Shown here: in pieces, positions 31,376-35,061 of the stretch | Numbering within the stretch: the first letter of the stretch is position 1 | How the letters are laid out: every line of letters starts with the position of its first letter | Assembly (NCBI GenBank): GCA_022788105.1 | Contig: JALEVZ010000059.1 | Span: forward strand, 1-35,061 | Reading direction: 5' to 3' | From: Prevotella sp. | GTDB taxonomy: Bacteria; Bacteroidota; Bacteroidia; Bacteroidales; Bacteroidaceae | DNA: 35,061 nucleotides | Notes under the pieces: model-generated | What the model was told of the DNA's origin: nothing | Database searches by the model: none | Seen by the model: only the letters and a program-made list of their open reading frames with translations | Program-made: the position numbers and the translations under genes

Positions 31376-32485
31376 TTAGTTCTTTGTGACCTTCACAATC
31401 TTAGTCGGAGCCTGCTCCTTGTTGCGGCGGTTGACAACTGTCACCACTGCTTGTGCAAGGTTTATAAACGCGAGTCCCGTTATGCTGTCGCTGTCAAGTG
31501 CGGCAGGGGTGCCATTATCGCCATTTTCGCAGATGCTCTGTACAAGCGGAATCTGTGCGAGCAGAGGCACATTCATCTCCTTTGCCAGATTCTTGCAACC
31601 CTCCTTACCGAAGATGTAGTACTTATTCTCCGGCAGCTCGGCAGGCGTAAACCACGCCATGTTCTCCACCAATCCGAGGATAGGCACGTTCACCTTGTCG
31701 TTCTCATACATGTCTATGCCCTTGCGTGCATCGGCGAGAGCCACGCTCTGCGGTGTGCTCACAATCACTGCGCCCGTTATGGCAAGCGTCTGTAGTAGCG
31801 TGAGGTGTATGTCGCTTGTTCCCGGCGGTGTGTCAAGAATGAAGTAGTCAAGCTCGCCCCAGTCTGCGTCAGCGATGAGTTGCTTCAATGCGTTCGACGC
31901 CATGCCGCCACGCCAGAGAGTAGCGGTCTCTGGGTTGACGAAGAAACCGATGCTGAGCAACTTCACACCGTACTTCTCAATGGGTTCGATGAGGTCGCGA
32001 CCATCTTTCTTCACGCCATAAGGGCGCTCGCTCTCCACGTCAAACATCTTGGGCATGGATGGTCCGAAGATGTCGGCATCGAGCAGTCCCACCTTGTAGC
32101 CGAGGCGTACAAGCGCTATGGCGAGGTTGGCGGCAACGGTGCTCTTGCCCACTCCACCTTTACCCGAGCTCACTGCAATGACGTTTTTCACCTGCGGCAG
32201 CATCTTGCCGACCTCAGGACGTGGCTTCGAGGCAAACTCTGTCTCTATTGTCACCTCTACGTCTTTGCTTACATGATAATGAATGGCTGCCTCTGCTGCC
32301 TTGAGCGTTGATTTGAGAAACGGGTCGGTGTCACGCGGAAATATGAGCGTGAACTTCACCTTCATGCCATCGATGCGCACGTCGTCTGCAAGCATGTTGC
32401 TGTCGATGAGGTTCTTCTTGGTGCCGGGATAGGTCACGGTAGCCAAGGCATCGGTGATGAGTTTCGGATAAAGTGTCAATTCCAT
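31376..32485 (-). CDS. apbC: Mrp/NBP35-family P-loop ATPase (iron-sulfur carrier type)
   Basis: 369 residues from the ATG at 32485 (MELTLYPKLITDALATV); an upstream extension lacks homology. Residues ~1-90 are a MIP18/DUF59 domain. Residues ~100-360 are the ParA/MinD-like ATPase with the deviant Walker A SSGKGGVGKSTVAANLA, then DADIFGPSMPKMFDV and FILDTPPGTSDIHLT. Mrp/ApbC proteins bind and transfer Fe-S clusters. In most of the family a C-x-x-C pair after ENM(S/A)xF binds the cluster. Here that place reads ENMAWFTPAELPENKYYIF, without cysteines. Cluster binding may therefore use other residues or be lost. It is downstream of GH92, apparently without a shared function. A hairpin at 32530-32560 lies between the two. 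Confidence 0.9.
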   Translation of the reverse strand: MELTLYPKLITDALATVTYPGTKKNLIDSNMLADDVRIDGMKVKFTLIFPRDTDPFLKSTLKAAEAAIHYHVSKDVEVTIETEFASKPRPEVGKMLPQVKNVIAVSSGKGGVGKSTVAANLAIALVRLGYKVGLLDADIFGPSMPKMFDVESERPYGVKKDGRDLIEPIEKYGVKLLSIGFFVNPETATLWRGGMASNALKQLIADADWGELDYFILDTPPGTSDIHLTLLQTLAITGAVIVSTPQSVALADARKGIDMYENDKVNVPILGLVENMAWFTPAELPENKYYIFGKEGCKNLAKEMNVPLLAQIPLVQSICENGDNGTPAALDSDSITGLAFINLAQAVVTVVNRRNKEQAPTKIVKVTKN

Positions 32486-32529
32486 AATGTCTATATCAAA
32501 ATGTTTGTTTCTATTCTTTTTATACCACA

Positions 32530-32560
32530 CATGCAGACTCCGACTTTCAGAGTCTGCATG
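32530..32560. repeat. Hairpin between GH92 and mrp
   Basis: CATGCAGACTC (32530-32540) pairs perfectly with GAGTCTGCATG (32550-32560), with a 9-nt loop, 24 nt after the GH92 stop. No U-run follows on either strand, so a terminator is not supported. Confidence 0.5.
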
Positions 32561-32583
32561 TAGTGTCTGTTTCGTGCGTCGGG

Positions 32584-34920
32584 TTACATGCCTTTCTTAT
32601 AAAGCATGGTCTGTCCGGGCTTCGACACCGACGGTGCGATGTCGGCAGGAGCGGTAGCCCACTTCTTGTTGGGCTTGGTAGACATGACAAACTGCAGGTC
32701 TATGCCGTCTTTCACGTCGTCCCATGTTATGTAGCTCTTGCTATACGGTTTGCCGTTGAGCAACACCTTGCTGACGTACAACGCCTTCTTGCTCCAGTTC
32801 TTTGTGGTCACGCGTATGTGCTTGCCATTGCTCATCGTCACATCGATAGCGGGCAGTGCGGGCGATCCAATGTTGTAGATACCGCTTGAAGGACACACTG
32901 GATAGAAGCCCATGCAATTGAAGATGTACCATGCCGACATCTGTCCGCAGTCGTCGTTGCCACAGAGCGAGCCAGGCTGGTCGCCGTAGAACTGGTCTAC
33001 AACGGTGCGCACCCACTTCTGGCACTGCCATCCCTCGCCGAGATAGTTGTAGAGATAAGCCACGTGGTGGCAGGGTTCGTTGCCGTGCCAGTATGCGCCG
33101 ATGCGGCCCTGAATGTCGTGTGCACCAGGTATGTCTTCGGGCAGGTTATGGAGGAAGAGCGAGTCGAGACGCGACTTGAACATGTCACGGCCCATCAGGT
33201 TCATGAGTCCCTGCACGTCCTGCGGCACCGTCCAGTGATATTGCACGGTGAATCCTTCGGTTATGTCGCCCCATCCGTTCACAGATCCAGGACCTTCGTA
33301 AGCCACGGGAGCAAACGGTGTGCGCCAGTTGCCGTTGACATCTTTGCCACGCATGTACTTCGTCTCCTTGTCGTAAAGGTTCTGGTAGCTCATGGCACGG
33401 TTGAGGAAGTAGTTATACTCCTTCTCCTTGCCCAACTTCTTGGCCGCCATAGCGATGGCATAGTCGTCGTAAGCATACTCCAAAGTCTTTGACACCGACT
33501 CTGCCTCCTTGTCAAACGGCACATATCCCAGGCTGCGATATTCGGGCAGACAGTCGTAGTGGTCGTTCATGGCAGTGGTGACCATTGCCTCAAACGCACG
33601 TTCGTGGTCGAAGCCTTTCACGTCTTTCACTATCATATCAGCCAGCACAGAAGCGGCGTGATAACCAATCATGCACCACGTCTCGTTGCTGCCAAACGAC
33701 CAGAACGGCAACATCTTCTCCACACTCTTGTCATAATGTGCGAGGAGAGAGTTGGCAACGTCTGCCTGCACGTCCTGATGGACAAGGTTGAGCAGCGGAT
33801 GGAAAGCGCGGTAGGTGTCCCACAGCGAGAACTCAGTGAGGTTTGTAAAGCCCTTTTCCTGCTCTATGTTCTTGTCGAGACCTCTGAACTTGCCGTCAGC
33901 GTCGTCGTAGACGAAAGGACAAAGCGCTGCGTGGTAGGCAGAGGTGTAGAATGTGCGCATCTGCTCTGTGGTGCCCTGTATAGAGTAGCGTGACAGTTCC
34001 TTGTTCCATTTGTCGTATGCCGCCGAGCGAACAGCGTCAAACGACTTGCCTGCCAACTCCTTAATGTTTACTGCTGCGCCATCGGTGCCTGTCGCTGAGA
34101 TGGCAGTGCGCACCGTCACCTGCTCGCCTTCCGACGTCTTGAAGTTGGCGGTGAACAGCAAGTTCGGACCCCAAGCCTCGCGGTTGCTGCGGAAACGTGA
34201 TGTGTTGTATATCACTGGCTTCTTGTCTTGGTAAATCATGAAGTCGGCAAAAGGCTTTGAGAACACCGCACGGAAGTAGATGTGGCGCTCCGGTCCCCAT
34301 CCCTTCACAAGCTTGTAGCCAGTGATGGTAGAGTCGTTTTCTACGCGCAGGTTCGACCATACGCACTTTTGCCACAGCGTGTGGTTCATGTCGATAAGCA
34401 CAAACGCCTTGTCACTCTTGGGATAGGTGAAGCGGAACATGCCACTGCGCATAGCAGCAGTCATCTCAGCCTTTACGCCATAGTCTTTCAGCTGCACGGA
34501 GTAGTAGCCAGGCACAGCAGTCTCCTCGTCGTGAGAGAAGCGTGAGCGGTAGCCAGTGTCGGGCTTGTCGTCGGTGCCCGGCTCGAGCATCGGCTCTCCT
34601 ACTCCCGGCATAAACAGGAAGTCGCCAAGGTCTGGAATACCTGTTCCGCTAAGATGGGTAAGCGAAAAGCCCTGTATGGAGTTGCGGTTCCACTTGTAAC
34701 CTGACGCACAGTCGTAGTAGTGCTCATCGGTGTCGGGGCTTATCTGTATGCCGCCGAACGGCAGCTGTGCTCCGGGATAGACATTACCGAAGCCGTCGGT
34801 ACCAACGAAGGGGTTGACATAGTTTGCCGGTTCGTTCACGACAAGCTGCGTCGTCTGCTTATTTGCTGACATGCCGGGCATTGCGACAAGAACAGCAAGT
34901 GATGCTAATATGTGTCTCAT
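32584..34920 (-). CDS. GH92 alpha-mannosidase, secreted
   Basis: 778 residues from the ATG at 34920 (MRHILASLAVLVAMPGMSA, a signal peptide). The upstream in-frame ATG at 34962 falls inside a hairpin. GH92 enzymes are calcium-dependent exo-alpha-mannosidases that release mannose with inversion, typically from host or yeast mannoproteins. Seen: the N-terminal domain VGTDGFGNVYPGAQLPFG, the catalytic (alpha/alpha)6-barrel with NETWCMIGYHAAS (the predicted general-acid Glu), YLYNYLGEGWQCQ, and GNDDCGQMSAWYIF (catalytic-base Asp region), then FYPVCPSSGIYNIGSP. Length and motif order are normal for the family. The signal peptide puts it in the periplasm or on the cell surface. Linkage specificity (alpha-1,2, 1,3 or 1,6) cannot be told. 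Confidence 0.93.
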   Translation of the reverse strand: MRHILASLAVLVAMPGMSANKQTTQLVVNEPANYVNPFVGTDGFGNVYPGAQLPFGGIQISPDTDEHYYDCASGYKWNRNSIQGFSLTHLSGTGIPDLGDFLFMPGVGEPMLEPGTDDKPDTGYRSRFSHDEETAVPGYYSVQLKDYGVKAEMTAAMRSGMFRFTYPKSDKAFVLIDMNHTLWQKCVWSNLRVENDSTITGYKLVKGWGPERHIYFRAVFSKPFADFMIYQDKKPVIYNTSRFRSNREAWGPNLLFTANFKTSEGEQVTVRTAISATGTDGAAVNIKELAGKSFDAVRSAAYDKWNKELSRYSIQGTTEQMRTFYTSAYHAALCPFVYDDADGKFRGLDKNIEQEKGFTNLTEFSLWDTYRAFHPLLNLVHQDVQADVANSLLAHYDKSVEKMLPFWSFGSNETWCMIGYHAASVLADMIVKDVKGFDHERAFEAMVTTAMNDHYDCLPEYRSLGYVPFDKEAESVSKTLEYAYDDYAIAMAAKKLGKEKEYNYFLNRAMSYQNLYDKETKYMRGKDVNGNWRTPFAPVAYEGPGSVNGWGDITEGFTVQYHWTVPQDVQGLMNLMGRDMFKSRLDSLFLHNLPEDIPGAHDIQGRIGAYWHGNEPCHHVAYLYNYLGEGWQCQKWVRTVVDQFYGDQPGSLCGNDDCGQMSAWYIFNCMGFYPVCPSSGIYNIGSPALPAIDVTMSNGKHIRVTTKNWSKKALYVSKVLLNGKPYSKSYITWDDVKDGIDLQFVMSTKPNKKWATAPADIAPSVSKPGQTMLYKKGM

Positions 34921-34935
34921 TATTTCTGATTTAAA

Positions 34936-34970
34936 GTTGACGGAGCCTGCAAATGCAAACATCCGTCAAC
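34936..34970. repeat. 9-bp inverted repeat upstream of GH92
   Basis: GTTGACGGA (34936-34944) and TCCGTCAAC (34962-34970) are perfect complements around a 17-nt loop, 12 nt after the preceding gene's stop and 15 nt before the GH92 start. Read on the minus strand it is followed by only TTTAAATC, so it is a weak terminator or an intercistronic stability hairpin. Confidence 0.5.
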
Positions 34971-34982
34971 CTATGTGTTATT

Positions 34983-35061
34983 TTATTTTACGTCACCCAT
35001 TGCCACCTGATATTCGTGCCAAAGGGCATCTGCGGTCACACCCTTGCCGAGACAGAGCTGC
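34983..35061 (-). CDS. C-terminal end of an unidentified gene
   Basis: An open frame on the minus strand enters from beyond the window and ends at TAA (34985-34983). The last residues read QLCLGKGVTADALWHEYQVA and then MGDVK. That is too little for family assignment. It is followed after 62 bp by the GH92 gene on the same strand, so the two may form an operon, perhaps a glycan-degrading unit (inference from neighbourhood only). Confidence 0.55.
   Translation of the reverse strand, partial: QLCLGKGVTADALWHEYQVAMGDVK

Noticed and set aside
32530..32560. Terminator of GH92.
   Set aside because: The hairpin is perfect but neither strand has a U-run after it; listed as a hairpin only.

Overview
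The window looks like chromosomal DNA of a Bacteroidales bacterium, most likely Prevotella/Segatella-like. Three things point there. The gene set is typical of the group: a DAHP synthase-chorismate mutase fusion, Bacteroidetes-type omega subunit with DUF4293 downstream of bamD, DUF4468 and DUF1573 proteins, a 'putative porin' and a GH92 mannosidase. Many intergenic regions carry the Bacteroidetes promoter form TTG-N19-21-TAnnTTTG. Shine-Dalgarno sequences are mostly absent. I found no tRNA, rRNA, CRISPR array, phage, transposase or intact insertion sequence.

Layout. 1-2803: the end of an aromatic amino acid operon (aminotransferase, DAHP synthase-chorismate mutase, prephenate dehydrogenase). 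2923-4696: a ThiE-like protein and PRPP synthetase. 5041-6697 (minus): bamD, omega subunit, DUF4293. 6785-8973: uvrB, divergent from bamD. 9145-12809: DUF4468 protein, small membrane protein and putative porin. 12860-13789 (minus): menA, divergent from two HD-domain hydrolases (13965-15293). The menA and HD promoters are interlocked in a perfect 12-bp inverted repeat. 15423-17105: a promoter, a long structured RNA or leader ending in a terminator, riboflavin synthase, and a phosphoglycolate phosphatase-like HAD enzyme. 17368-20695 (minus): a TolC/MacA/MacB export operon in which macA and macB are broken by two internal deletions and the ATPase gene is missing. 21050-26723: mltG, glnS, a TPR protein and a DedA membrane protein. 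26939-30573 (minus): GDP-mannose pyrophosphorylase, a small winged-helix protein and aspS. 30811-31227: DUF1573 lipid- or periplasm-directed protein. 31376-35061 (minus): Mrp-type ATPase, GH92 alpha-mannosidase and the tail of one more gene.

The most interesting material is non-coding. First, three ~165-bp intergenic elements (4706-4870, 17120-17284, 22194-22360), plus a decayed end near 31343, share imperfect terminal inverted repeats (TGACAnnnTG...CATTTTGTCA). They also share a TTAACGTnnnTTAA box exactly 43 bp from the left end and a CATTAGGCC...TGACGTYGYCA core. All lie just downstream of genes, in the same orientation as those genes. Second, a 12-bp helix with one bulge closes a ~182-nt RNA upstream of ribE that starts from a near-perfect promoter and ends in a U-run. 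Third, a promoter and terminator on the minus strand between mltG and glnS predict a ~90-nt small RNA. Fourth, four intergenic arrays of unrelated units share a ~22-bp period. The genes themselves are mostly housekeeping, and I see no defence or mobile gene system.
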